Notes under the pieces: model-generated
Databases searched by the model: none
Seen by the model: only the letters and a program-made list of their open reading frames with translations
Told to the model about the DNA's origin: nothing
Program-made: the position numbers and the translations under genes
Shown: positions 45,501 through 55,801 of the stretch, one piece after another
Layout: each line of letters begins with the position of its first letter
Numbering within the stretch: position 1 is the first letter of the stretch
Assembly: GCA_949358305.1 (NCBI GenBank)
Contig: OX442314.1
Location: forward strand, 21,879,060-21,943,059
Length of the DNA stretch: 64,000 nt
Reading direction: 5' to 3'
From: Strigamia acuminata
Taxonomy: Eukaryota > Arthropoda > Chilopoda > Geophilomorpha > Linotaeniidae

Positions 45501-46821
45501 AGCAAAACAGATGTATTTCTGGCCTAGAATGAGCAAAGACACTCGAAACTACGTTCGCAGTTGCACTCATTGCCAACAATACAAACCTAGCCAACACCAA
45601 AAGCATCGGGCAAGCTATACACCCCACAACATGACCAACCCGTGGGAGACAATAAGCATTGACCTGATGGGACCAAAGCCAGCCGGTCGTTCACAATTAA
45701 AATGGATTTTAGTAATCATTGATAATTGTACAAAATGGATTGAAGTCTTCCCACTAGCGACTGCATCAAGTGAATGCATCGTTAATAAAATGAGCGAAGT
45801 TTTCCACCGTTGGGGATATCCAAAAAAGATAATCTCCGACAACGGCAAACAATTCGTGTCAACAATATTTAATGATTTTTGTCGAAAAAATCACGTAGAT
45901 ATTGCTCACATTAGCCCATATCACGCTGCCGCTAATATTACAGAGCGGGCTAACAGGACTTTAAAAATGATGTTAGCTTTATACTCGGACATTCACTCCC
46001 ACTGGCCAAAATATTTAAATTCTTTTGCCTTTGCGATGCGCACCGCTAAGTCCGAGGCAACAAATTGTTCACCGATGATTCTTAATACGGGAAGAATCGT
46101 CCCTTTGCCATTTGACCCGCGTATTACTAAACACGCCATCAAATTCGACAAAGAGAATCCCGAAGCTTATGTCTATAGTATTTTAGACGTAATTAGACGT
46201 GCACACAGCGAAATGCATCGGAAAATTCAATCGAATTACGAAAAGCATGATCGACTACATAAAGACAAATATTATATTTGTCAATTTGCCAAAGGAGATC
46301 TCGTGTGGAAAGCCACACATATTTTATCAAATAAAGATAAAGGGATTTCGGCAGGATTCGCTGAGAAACGTGATGGACCTTGGGAAATTACGGCTGTTCT
46401 CGGCGGAGGTTCCTACACACTACGTAAGCTTTCTGATAACACGAAAGCAAAAGCGATCAACATACAGGATTTAATGCCTTATATCCCAAGTTACCCGATT
46501 GAGGAATGGACATTAGATCAGAAAGTCGGTACCAACGAATCACACCCGACTCCAGATTGGATGGCAGGTCAGGTTATTAATTCTTCAGAATTAATAAATG
46601 AACCTGTGTCCATGGAAACAGAGGATTTAGTTGAAGAGAAAGAGGAGGAAACTTCTCAGATTTCTTCTAAAGAGGACGAAACTCCTCAAAATTCATCCAA
46701 AAAGAGGAAAAGATTTCCATCTCCCGTTCGACAGTCTAAACGTAGACCCAAGCCGAACACAAAATACGTGACCGATTTTGTACAACTCGTAAATTGTCTA
46801 AAACAAGTCAAGTTGGGTTAG
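42541..46821 (+). CDS. pol: Pol polyprotein (protease, reverse transcriptase, RNase H, integrase)
   Basis: 1,426 residues from the proposed slip to the stop, with no interruption; no suitable ATG exists near the start, consistent with a gag-pol fusion. Taking residue 1 at 42586: protease LMDSGAT near 146; reverse transcriptase with KYRLCIDYRWLN, LPFGLCNAPSSFQ and the YLDD active site near 483; RNase H (LTDASHSGLG near 632); integrase HHCC zinc finger (GHPLTGHAG to CTHCQQ, 955-995) and DDE core at D1026, D1085 and E1120. The tail has an acidic stretch and a basic KKRKR...KRRPK sequence that could be a nuclear signal. All catalytic motifs look intact. Confidence 0.95.
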   Translation: MIQGVVQVAQPPLKELFPFSELSNDLFLRKDEFKLRHKPSHLTVPYVDDSKNKPPSLVISYEAVPVCRKTSSSSGGVDENLKVMTDQLENLSIFSGSWNAPKKPLVPKVFKLRKLLKLEKWNKKERKVLLGKLCNSKLINGGKDDPRMNVQIGGLDYNALMDSGATQCFIGVQLLSNTEIPVEFIQECPRGMRVCAVGIDHRPIGQVCLCVKWADKRRVTPMTFIILHKNVCGLILGHNFMRRTGINPNPRRAVFTCDDMPGWTAPYETTELNCCLASIKTLGLQGEGTPTSPDWAEKLVEGCNSSAEEKQLLVNVLVQLKNVFRDQLGCTKVAKHSIKFKPGATWKHQPYRMYNPAKKAIMTELVEELEADGLIEPATGPYISHPVIVAKPGGKYRLCIDYRWLNAITEVDAIQMPSIDLLIHHTNQAKYFTSIDLTKGYHQMEMEEEDKSKTAFYTPKGKFQFKRLPFGLCNAPSSFQHLMTTVLGDSLYKHALVYLDDIIIFSDTWENHLLHIKDVLEKLDAANLTINKDKSKFGRTSLRFLGHLISEGSLLPDPDKVSAVRNFPKPTCSKDIQRFVGLANFFRKFIPNIANIARPLTNIMHDQAKFVWDDPQTTAFETIKDILCDKDQALLHMPDMNKPFVILTDASHSGLGAVLCQDVELFCEKKQKLIMVPKAVAYASRVLHGAEVRYSTPELECLAVVWAIERFRPYIEYTTFTLESDAKALSWLMSTPEPSGRFGRWAVKIQCGAFKIIFRRGAMNQVADALSRAPLSALDTPDYDYIEPEEITHFYPTWNGNRCASLQVTETERKHFLTNVGLSLDFFSESYNPVRFHDSGEKGEEEGCTRENCRHIDVHNCNHENVHTALTDILKVVPPTRDEIIEAQLKNPACSKILVYLKGDEKLKNRVTDKHWLNAIRGYTLDEPEENKGVMLIYFAPTDEEELNDSGNGFKAVIPRSLVRRALFACHGHPLTGHAGMSKTLDRAKQMYFWPRMSKDTRNYVRSCTHCQQYKPSQHQKHRASYTPHNMTNPWETISIDLMGPKPAGRSQLKWILVIIDNCTKWIEVFPLATASSECIVNKMSEVFHRWGYPKKIISDNGKQFVSTIFNDFCRKNHVDIAHISPYHAAANITERANRTLKMMLALYSDIHSHWPKYLNSFAFAMRTAKSEATNCSPMILNTGRIVPLPFDPRITKHAIKFDKENPEAYVYSILDVIRRAHSEMHRKIQSNYEKHDRLHKDKYYICQFAKGDLVWKATHILSNKDKGISAGFAEKRDGPWEITAVLGGGSYTLRKLSDNTKAKAINIQDLMPYIPSYPIEEWTLDQKVGTNESHPTPDWMAGQVINSSELINEPVSMETEDLVEEKEEETSQISSKEDETPQNSSKKRKRFPSPVRQSKRRPKPNTKYVTDFVQLVNCLKQVKLG

Positions 46822-48127
46822 GACACAATATATTGAAAATATTTTATTTTAAATAAATATTTCCAATCATATTCACGAAGAATTGTTAAATTTTATTAAT
46901 TAAAAACATTTTTTTTTGATGTGGATAAAATTTAACAAATGTTTGAGTTATTTTTTACACAAGCTGATTGTATTCAAATTAATCTACGTGTAAACATTTA
47001 CTTGAAACTGTGTTTCCCCCTTTGGGTTAATAGAAACTTCGAGATGAGTAATTACAAACCAATCAAATTACTCCTCGAAACTCCCCTTAACCCCTGGTTT
47101 GAGATTATCACTCACTTGTTCGCCAAGTTTTGTACTGGACTGAAATCAAGGATTATTCTCGACCCTTCGACGCTTTAACGGATTTTCGCTGAAATTTAGT
47201 GAGTTAAAATCTAGATGATTTTGAACACTTATCGTTTATTTTACTGATTTTTTCATTTGACAAATATCAGTTCAAATTCAGAAATTATCGACACGACGCT
47301 GATTATCGAAACCATCTCGTGGACAAAATCGCGAGTAAGCCTTTCACGAACTCACTAAGTGAATTCCCGGTAAATATTTAAGCAATATTTTGTCAAAATT
47401 TATAATATTTTGACATTAATTGACAACATTTATTTTGGTTAAGCGTTCATTACGGCGGACTTAGAATTCGCACGCGCCGCACAACGTTTTTATCGGCCAA
47501 CATCGCCGGAACCGAGCAGCCCTCGCAAATACGTGAAGCTAGACATTAAACTAGCCAAGTATACCCTTCTAGGACTACACCTAGTTAGTAAGTGTTTATT
47601 TTTTGAAAGATAAAATATCTCTTAAGTTCCTTGGAAATTGGTGAGCAGACATGGGTTAACAAGTCACGTGTATGATAGGGGCAAACGCCACCAGATGTCG
47701 GTAGTAAATTATTTACTCGGACGAATTGTGGAATTATTCGTACAATTAAAACCATGTAAAATGACTATTGTCGGATGCTAAAAAACACTTACAAAAATAT
47801 TTTTTTTTAATATTTTTATATGTTTTTTAGTTATTATGTCGTGTAGATACAAAAATTAGGTTTATTTCATTAAATAAACACTAATTTGAATATTTTATCA
47901 GCGATATTGTGTTAAACGATAAAATGAAATTATATGCCAAGTCGAGAATAATTATTAATCTTAATAATTATTCGACAAATGGAGGAAACACGCTAACAAG
48001 GGAACTTAAGAATTAATTATGAAATTAATCCAGTTGTTGGTCGACAATTAATTTAATTTGAAATTAAATTAATTTCCGACGGTTGATTCATGTTCTCAAA
48101 TAAAATTTATATTTTCTTGAAGATGCA
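46822..48127 (+). other. Spacer between pol and the third ORF
   Basis: 1.3 kb, AT-rich, no convincing ORF. It ends in TTTATATTTTCTTGAAG just before the ORF3 ATG, a plausible splice acceptor that would let ORF3 be made from a spliced subgenomic RNA, as env is in some gypsy-type elements. This is inference only. Confidence 0.4.
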
Positions 48128-49771
48128 ATGAGTCGCCGAGGTCGTGCTAGCAAGCGACAGTACGTGCATTGGGATCCAGAAGAATCGGAAGAGACGGATT
48201 ATCGCTTTGTTAATCCCTCCTCTGACCCCGAGCTCGTCGCCAACTGGGCCCGTGATAACCCGGATCTCGTACCGCCACGAATTAGGACCGCCATGGGTGT
48301 TAGCCCGACCGACTCGCGTCCTTCCAGAGGCCGTCAAGCTAGTCAGCGTGTTGTAACCTATGATGCGCCGAATTGGGATTTTTCTGACGACTCGTCACAA
48401 TACTCCCGTTCTGCCTCGAGGAGACGGCGCCAAGATGACTTCTCACAAGAAGAAGAATCGGTTGAAGAAGCTCCGCCTCCAGCTACCAGCAGGCAGTTTG
48501 CCCGACCACGAAATCCGCGTGATACCGCTAGTCGAGGCAAGACTGGCAAATCCAAAGGACCCACCAAGTCCACGTTGGCATCTTCATCCGAAGCGCTGAC
48601 CCGCCCAACATCGCAAGCTCGTTCGATATCGGAGCTAAATTTGCCAAGTTACCGGAAGCAGCGAAGAGAACACGTATTTCGAGATATGGAAGCTGCCGCC
48701 TTGGGGACTAACATCATGCCAAAGTCGAAGCTGATGTTCTGCCCATTGTGCGCAGGATGCGGATGGTTGTCGTCCTTGTTATCCGGCATTCACGCCGTAG
48801 TCTGCGTGAACTGTCACGGTGGTAAGCGCGTTGCCATATCCAGCATGTGGAATGAAGAAATTCTTCCATTTATCGTCAAGGGGCTAAGTACGCCGACAGC
48901 ACGCAATTGGGCGATGTGTCGCGAATGTGGCCTCATCCACCAGGGCCCGGAGCAGGCTATTTATGTAGACCCGGCACAAATGTCCAGCACCTCGACTCCA
49001 CGAGGAGGATTTACGGAGCCACAACGCGAGCCGGAAACTCCCACCCCTGCGATTGATGGAACTCCAGTTGCCTCGGCAGAAAACCTTCCAACGTCAGTTA
49101 TTGCGTCTGATTCTCCGCCGGTTGCATCCGATTCTGGTCCACAAGCCGCCGCTTCTCCAGAGGGAACGTCGACTAACAACATGATTGTAGCGACTATCCC
49201 GCTCCCAGAAGCAAGCCACGCTGCTGAACCGGTTATTTTACTGGTCCACCCATATATGCCGAGACCAGACATGTCGCTCACGGAGCAAACTAAGGCGGAA
49301 GTGGAACATTATTTCCCAATTTTATTGGAAGCAGCTAAGCGTATTAGTGTGTCGATTTCAAACGACCGAATTCCAGATTTGAGCGTGCCACTGGCCGTGA
49401 TCCAATGGATTTTCCATCCATCCCGGCCGGAATCTTTTCAAACTCGCTCTTTTATTTGGTGTAAGATTTTGCAACAGGTCTCAGCAGCAGCACACCCGTT
49501 GATTCGTGAGGGATGGCACTCCGGCTTACCCGACCATCACTTGGTTTTCTCCGAGCCAACCAGCGCTAACACCATTCCGTTAGGAGGGCCTGATCCCCTG
49601 GAAGTATTCACCGAGGAACAACACAGAATGCTCCTGAATCCCCTGGCCCATGACGTTGAGACAGATGTAGTACCGGAATTGGTAGCTATTCAACTTAATT
49701 CTCCACCCGCAGCCGTCTCGGAAGTTGTTACATCCATGGAAGGATTTATTGAGGATGAAGAGTTGGACTAG
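48128..49771 (+). CDS. Third ORF of the retrotransposon, 547 aa, unrecognised
   Basis: A single open frame from ATG to TAG between pol and the 3' LTR, in sense. It has no signal peptide, no transmembrane segment and no furin-like site, so it does not look like an envelope protein. The N-terminus is basic and Arg/Ser-rich (MSRRGRASKR; SRSASRRRR near 95-100), followed by a Pro/Ser/Thr-rich stretch. Between residues 204 and 266 lies a cysteine cluster: CPLCAGC, CVNCHGG, CREC, spaced as C-x2-C pairs likely to bind zinc. The second half has a possibly folded region (360-490). It could be a nucleic-acid-binding accessory protein or a captured host gene. Length and an intact frame beside identical LTRs argue that it is real. 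Confidence 0.75.
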   Translation: MSRRGRASKRQYVHWDPEESEETDYRFVNPSSDPELVANWARDNPDLVPPRIRTAMGVSPTDSRPSRGRQASQRVVTYDAPNWDFSDDSSQYSRSASRRRRQDDFSQEEESVEEAPPPATSRQFARPRNPRDTASRGKTGKSKGPTKSTLASSSEALTRPTSQARSISELNLPSYRKQRREHVFRDMEAAALGTNIMPKSKLMFCPLCAGCGWLSSLLSGIHAVVCVNCHGGKRVAISSMWNEEILPFIVKGLSTPTARNWAMCRECGLIHQGPEQAIYVDPAQMSSTSTPRGGFTEPQREPETPTPAIDGTPVASAENLPTSVIASDSPPVASDSGPQAAASPEGTSTNNMIVATIPLPEASHAAEPVILLVHPYMPRPDMSLTEQTKAEVEHYFPILLEAAKRISVSISNDRIPDLSVPLAVIQWIFHPSRPESFQTRSFIWCKILQQVSAAAHPLIREGWHSGLPDHHLVFSEPTSANTIPLGGPDPLEVFTEEQHRMLLNPLAHDVETDVVPELVAIQLNSPPAAVSEVVTSMEGFIEDEELD

Positions 49772-50427
49772 AAAGCGTCAACGATGTCGGGATCCGTTAC
49801 TTTCCCGATATCTTCCCTTTTAAGGCAAGACCAGAAGTAACGAGTCCATTTTCTCCATCTCCATTTCTTGACCCGAGTTGAAACAAAGATTTAGTCAGGT
49901 TCAGGTGTATTTTATGCCGTTTTTGTGAATAATTCAAAGATCTTTAATATTTAAATTAACAATTTTGTTAAAATTTGATTACGAGTCAATGTGAGTTTGT
50001 TTAAATGAATACTAATTTTAATACTTGAATTTTAACGTGTAAAGTGTTATTTTGCAAATCATTATATTTCCAGTGAGAAGTTAAGTTTTGTGAAAATAAT
50101 TGTTAAATTTTATTAATCATTTGTTTGGTACAAGAGTTTGATGTTAGTTTAAGTTATCGCCTTTTCTTGATGCAGTTGTAAGTCCACCTGTAAAGAGAGA
50201 TGGAAGCTATTATTGATAATTGAAAGTTTTATAACCTTAATAAATATTTTTTGAAGCATTTGATTAAGAAATACTCTTTATTTATACTATTAAGATATAA
50301 AATAAAGGTTTTTGCTTACCAAGGATTACAGCTCGAGTCCCCTAGATGACAGTGTGGTCTTGATCCTCAAGATATTCGGAATAAATAGTATGTTAATACA
50401 GGTATTAACATATATTTAAGGGGGACT
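49772..50427 (+). other. Spacer with polypurine tract before the 3' LTR
   Basis: AT-rich, non-coding. AAGGGGGA at about 50418-50425, two bases before the 3' LTR start at 50428, is the expected polypurine tract for plus-strand priming. Confidence 0.75.
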
Positions 50428-52017
50428 TGTGACGGTTACACTGTCATGCACTTTGTTAGTATAGGACGATTACTTCACCAATAGATGGCGCTGATGCGTT
50501 TTAGCGGTAAATTCAAATTTCGACAATTTTTGAGTGAATAAAATATAAATTACTATTTATATTTTATTCCACTGCAACTTTAGACACTTTTAAATACTTT
50601 TGGATGTTCAAATGCTAGTTGATTTATTTGTCACATAATTCTATTGAATTATGTGCAAACTCTACACCTGGTGAAGTCACCCCCCATCACCCACTGTGAG
50701 TTGGACTCCTTTTGGATTATAGTCAAAGGGACTTAATCCAAAATGTGTCCTGCGTATCCAGTTCCTGTTTTGGACCTAGTAGAAGACTATGTCCTGAGTA
50801 TCCACTTCCTATGACCTAGGATTGGATGGATTTGACTGCCCAGTGATCCCATTGGATCACTGAACAGCTATTCTCCTCACCGAGTATATATCCCCCTGCA
50901 AAACGGATATAGCTCGCTCTTGTTCTGTTTTTGTTTGATACTGATATTACTTGAGCACATATTATACTTCTCTGCGTTCCGACAATCCGTTGTAGAAATA
51001 CTTTGTATTTAGTGTAAGTATCTAGAGTGGGTAGAAGACTCACAGACACACTGCCCGCCTCTTCATGCCAACATTCCGTTGTAGAAATGTTGTGACTAGA
51101 GTGAGTAATTCACAGACACATTTAAGTGTAGTATCTAGAGTGGGGTACAACCCACAGACGCACTCCCTCCAGCTTCATGCCAACATTCCGTTGTAGAGTG
51201 CAGAATCTAGAGTGGAGTAAAATTCACAGACGCATTGGTAATGTAGAATCTAGAGTGGAGTATTTATATTTCACAGACGCATTATCAGAGTAATCGACGC
51301 GGAGTAATTTCCCGGTTACTCTCCCGCCAGCCAGGACCGAGTGGAGTAATTTCCCGGCGATGGATAACCTTTCCTGCGAGATATTTCGATTCAATTCGTT
51401 ATTGGTTTGACGGAACATTTAAGTCTAACTTAGATGTTGATTGCACTCGGGGCAAAAAATAGCTCGGCGCTATTTTAATATATTTTACTTATTTTCATAG
51501 TTTTAGTTAAGTTTGTGACTCTAAAATATCATGATTAATTCCATAGAATTAATATGAATATTTATTCTCACATTGTTACATCTCGCGGTAATTATTGATT
51601 ACAACAATTATCTGCGATGCGATGTGTGTGACGATACAGAAAAGTCAACCGCACCTCTCGGATATAACCCACCCAGCCTAACCATTTACACGCCTTTTAG
51701 AACCAAACCCCGGACCATTTAGAAGCCAAAGCCATTCATAGATGACATCTTTTACGTCACAGCAATAAGACCGTTACAAATTCTTATTGCATGACTGAAG
51801 CCTTCAAATGATATTATTTCAGGGCTTTTGCCAAACAACTGTATAGTTTAACTTCTCGTCATTTTAGCCACTTGTAGGCATAGTATTTATATAAGGTTCA
51901 AACCGGAATAAATGTTATATGTTTCGAGAAAACATCAGGTTTGCATATTTTACATTTTCACACAGATAGTTCACACTTTAGTTTAGCAATTGCTATCTCC
52001 AGAAGGTAATCGTCACA
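50428..52017 (+). repeat. 3' LTR
   Basis: Same length and, as far as compared, same sequence as the 5' LTR, from TGTGACGG to CGTCACA, followed by the target duplication CACT and then the continuation of the S3 3' flank (AATAACTAAGG). Confidence 0.95.
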
Positions 52018-53208
52018 CACTAATAACTAAGGAAATAAATCAGGTATTGAGATAAGCATCAGTTTGTTTACGATTATACATTTTTTGAAGCAGAACTACG
52101 TCTTTATCCGCACTAATAAGCACGAAAACAGAGGGGCTGCAACAATCAACCCAGAGAACGGAAATTTGAGGTAGAAACCACGACAATCTGTAAAACTCAA
52201 ACAACAAAAGCCGTCTGTTGTCGGCGCAAAGCAATTGTAGACAACAACAAAACCACAGCCACAATTTCCGCAACCTCATCTAAAAAAGCAGACATTCTGC
52301 CGGATGTAGGCAGAGTAAAAACTGTGCTTCCTTGTAATTTTATATTATATCGAACAATTAGCAAGGCTTAAAATTTAAGTTGAAAATGCTGAAGTTACTA
52401 ATGAGAAACTTGAGAAACAAACTTTTATCAGTTTCAACTAATGTTTAAATTTTTTTCTAAATTGAAAGATGGATAGGTAAGTTTGATGCAGGACGATTAA
52501 ACATACGACTTACTATTATCCGCTATTTTTAGTGTTTTAGTGTTTTCACGAACAAATATGGATCAGGCACCACCTAACTACAGGCGTTTATTCATCGTTG
52601 GAATTGTGTTGGTTTTGAAAAATTTTCCATTTGTCCAAAAATGACATCATTTTTAAATAATTTTAACCCCACAAACAAAATAAAATCACTGGAAATGTTG
52701 TTTAGGGCGTAACTTGAACTCGCAGAATTCCATCCTCCATCCATTAAAAATAAAGATTCACGAAGCTAGTGTTACTGGTATACGGAGAACACATTAACGA
52801 ATGTGCCCATTAAGGTTGCCGAAGGCAAACCTGAGCCCAGGAAAAGTAATAATTCCAGGCTTGATAACAGAAAATTATATTTTCATTTGGAATCAGATCC
52901 AGGTCTTGCATGTAACACGGGCTTGGGAAATTTGCCCCGGTTTCCCTTAATTTTTAGCGCAAAACAGTAAACTTTTGGCTCTAAGCAGCAATTTTTGGCC
53001 CAAAAACTAGCCGCGGAAGTAATTCTGAATGAGATGTTACAGGAGATATCGAACGAGACGTCACACGAGATGTGTCACAAAAAGCGCTGTCATCTATAGC
53101 GATGACGTTGTCCTTACTGCCAGTTCTTCCACTCAGCCATAGATGGCAGCGTTTTCGTGACACATCTCGTGTGACAACTCGTTCAGAATCACCACCACCA
53201 GTCACTAT
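52018..53208 (+). repeat. Array unit 3 remainder (3' flank of S3)
   Basis: Collinear with 22395-22946 plus 27772-28415 and with 34415-35780. It includes the small foldback MITE (53060-53176). No gene is seen; minus-strand frames shared with the other units carry different frame disruptions in each copy. Confidence 0.75.
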
Positions 53209-53325
53209 AGACAAGATCCGCGATAGGAAAGAGCGCATGCGCGAGACAAGTCGCGCCATCTGGTGGTAAAATAAGAAATCTGTCTGTACTGATAGGTTCG
53301 AAGTAGTACGGTACCTATACTCTGG

Positions 53326-53623
53326 TTCGACTCAAGAGTATGCCCTTCTAAGAGCCGCATCACTGGTGTGGTGATCCAAAAATGTAGACCCAAACACCAT
53401 AACAAACATGAGTTTTTCATTCATATGTTCATAGAACTTTATTTAATAAGTTTAATAAGTATAATAAGTATAAAATAATCAAAATTATATCAACTTAAAT
53501 GGTAATAACAATCACAAATCATAATAAAAATAAAAACTACTTTTCCTAGTGGTAGTAATAAAACTTGAGTTAGGAGTAATGCGGCTCTTAGAAGGGCATA
53601 CTCTTGAGTCGAACCAGAGTATA
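53326..53623. mobile_element. 298-bp MITE
   Basis: Inverted arms of about 44 bp: TATACTCTGGTTCGACTCAA at 53326 and its complement ending at 53623, nearly perfect. The interior is AT-rich with AATAAGTATAATAAG repeats and no ORF. It lies near the left end of the 3-kb TIR element. Confidence 0.85.
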
Positions 53624-53805
53624 TTTGTTGATGTTTGTTGATGTATGATGTTGAATCAGGCATGAGCACAAACCTGTTTTAAATTTGTTAAACATATTCT
53701 GTACTTATAAAAATAAATAAAATAATCATTTTCTCTTTTCATTTCTATTCTGTTTTACTGTGTAAATAAAATAAAAATAATAAAAAGCAAATGCATTAAA
53801 ACCAA

Positions 53806-54065
53806 ATTCATCAAAAATATCCCGAATTTTGTCTAAATTCAACAAAATATCCCGAATTTTGTCAGAATTCATCAAAAATTACTCAAATTTTGTCAGAATT
53901 CATCAAAAATTACTCAAATTTTGTCAGAATTCATCAAAAAATTCTCAAATTTTATCAAAACCCATCAAAAAATTCTCAAATTTTGTCAAAATCCATCAAA
54001 AAATTCTCAAATTTTATCAAAACCCATCAAAAAATTCTCCAATTTTGTCAATATCCATCAAAATC
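53806..54065. repeat. 31-bp minisatellite
   Basis: About eight copies of a 31-bp unit (TCAAATTTTGTCAAAATCCA plus TCAAAAAATTC). Since 31 is not a multiple of three, successive units read in rotating frames, which explains overlapping frames of similar composition. These are not separate genes. Confidence 0.85.
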
Positions 54066-54084
54066 TCATATTTATCTCCTTCAG

Positions 54085-54548
54085 ATATATGTCAAGTGTG
54101 GGAACGAGCCCAAAAGAGTTGCTTAGACGACCAACAAGGCAAAGAAATCAACTTCCGACATGCCAGACTTTCTCAAACCCCAACCGAAGAAACCACCACT
54201 AGAAAACCGCTCCAGCAAACCATCAATTCGAAAAAAATACTACGACGAGCCAAACAACAATCAAGTAGAAGTAGTCATAGATGGCTAAGCCGGAACGAAC
54301 ATTTCCCGATCCCAACACCGAATCTGCCGCTCCCATCAAACTTCTGTGAAAAGACGGATAACAAGGACGGATCATTGACGCCGTCTAATATTTCGCCGCT
54401 TTCAAACGTCAACGACACGTCTCTGCATGTCGAGGAAGCAAATTTCACCCCAACCCCGCGACTCCAATTGCCGACACCGCCCAACATTCCGCCGCCGTTG
54501 CCGCCTATAAGCCGAAATACTACCCGCCGAGGCCGAGTTTCGGGGTGA
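54085..54548 (+). CDS. Possible coding relic inside the 3-kb TIR element
   Basis: After a CTCCTTCAG acceptor-like site the composition becomes GC-richer. The best frame runs to a TGA at 54546-54548 with Pro/Thr/Ser-rich sequence (FTPTPRLQLP, PPNIPPPLPP). A second frame stays open past it to about 54661 (YKPKYYPPRPSFGVKKVK). Two half-open frames suggest a decayed or captured host exon. No family is recognised. Confidence 0.3.
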
Positions 54549-55040
54549 AGAAAGTTAAGATTAAGAAGACAGCGCAGAATCCGAACAAAAAGAGGACGTT
54601 GAAAGAAACGAACACAAGTTACAATCTCGAAGATCGATGTAGAGAGGGATTTGGGAGATAAGTTTAGTATTAGTTTTGTGTGATTTTGATTATTATTTTT
54701 TTTTATTACTGCGTAAAGTTTGATTGAAATTTATGCTTACTTTTGTTAAAATAAATGTACTGACATGGTTTTACGCTGTTATTATGTGTGTGTATATATA
54801 TTCCGTATATCAGGATCATAAAAATAATTTGCTATGAATTGAGGTGTGGTAGTGGTTGAATCAGTGATGTTCCGAATCAGGTGCATAGATTCAACTTTAG
54901 CGCTGAAACTTGATCTCTGTTTTTTTGCAGAAATTTGCAGCAATCGCAGGTCATTGGAGCAATTTCTGATGGAAAAAATATGCTTTTAGGAGTTAAAAAA
55001 GCAAATTTGATGCACAAATGAATTTTTATACAAAATAGTA

Positions 55041-55801
55041 CAGTCGTGGACAAAAAAAAACTTCCCTTCAGTTTAGCCGTTTTAATTTTGTTTACAAGGT
55101 GACATAAAAATCCATTGAGATTCAATGACATATGTCAGAGATCGGTTCAAAATTGATATCAATCGGTTCAAAATTGATATCAATCGGTTCAAAATTGATA
55201 TCAATCGGTTCAAAATTGATATCAATCGGTTCAAAATTGATATCAATCGGTTCAAAATTGATATCAATCGGTTCAAAATTGATATCAATCGGTTCAAAAT
55301 TGATATCAATCGGTTCAAAATTGATATCAATCGGTTCAAAATTGATATCAATCGGTTCAAAATTGATATCAATCGGTTCAAAATTGATATCAATCGGTTC
55401 AAAATTGATATCAATCGGTTCAAAATTGATATCAATCGGTTCAAAATTGATATCAATCGGTTCAAAATTGATATCAATCGGTTCAAAATTGATATCAATC
55501 GGTTCAAAATTGATATCAATTTTGAACCGATCTCTCGTCTTTGAGGTTAAGTGCGTTTAAGCAATGATACTATTATTTGTGTTACTATTGTTACCTTTAT
55601 TCGTGGTTGCCGCGTGACTATTGTATTGTGTTGATTGTAATGGTGCCGATGAGGAGTGACGGATGAGAATTAAAGAGTGCCAAAAAGTTATGTTAAATCA
55701 TCAAACTGATGTGTCTTATTGCCTCAGTCTTGCCCTAACAAATAATGATAGATAAACTTAAAACAGCTAAACTTAAGAGAAGTTTTTTTTGTCCACGACT
55801 G
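55041..55801. mobile_element. 761-bp MITE containing a minisatellite
   Basis: The left end CAGTCGTGGACAAAAAAAAA faces its complement ending at 55801. Similarity extends about 45 bp inward with a few mismatches (TTTAGCCGTTTTAA against TTTAGCTGTTTTAA). TA precedes the left end, typical of mariner-like MITEs; the right flank is CA. The 21-bp array occupies half of it. Confidence 0.75.
55140..55519. repeat. 21-bp minisatellite, about 18 near-perfect copies
   Basis: Unit ATCGGTTCAAAATTGATATC plus A, almost without variation, so the array is young or homogenised. Each unit contains the palindrome TTGATATCAA, and the array ends in an inverted half-unit (ATTTTGAACCGAT). The 21-bp period keeps several frames open on both strands (145 aa and 142 aa), which are artefacts. 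Confidence 0.95.

Larger units (their letters stand above)
38029..52017 (+). mobile_element. Full-length Ty3/gypsy-type LTR retrotransposon (13,989 bp)
   Basis: Two LTRs of 1,590 bp, of equal length and apparently identical, bound a leader, gag, pol (protease-RT-RNase H-integrase order) and a third ORF. The insert is flanked by CACT at 38025-38028 and 52018-52021. The paralogous sites after S1 (near 22395) and S2 (near 34415) read GTACACTAATA without it. LTR identity, intact ORFs and an exact target duplication indicate a recent insertion that may be competent. The Ty3/gypsy assignment rests on domain order. The clade is not resolved, and no chromodomain is visible in the acidic and basic C-terminus. 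Confidence 0.95.

Noticed and set aside
55140-55519. Considered as a CRISPR array because of regular short repeats
   Set aside because: There are no variable spacers between repeats, and the context is eukaryotic; it is a simple tandem array.
55082-55560. Three frames of 139-145 codons of heptapeptide repeats
   Set aside because: They are a consequence of the 21-bp minisatellite period.
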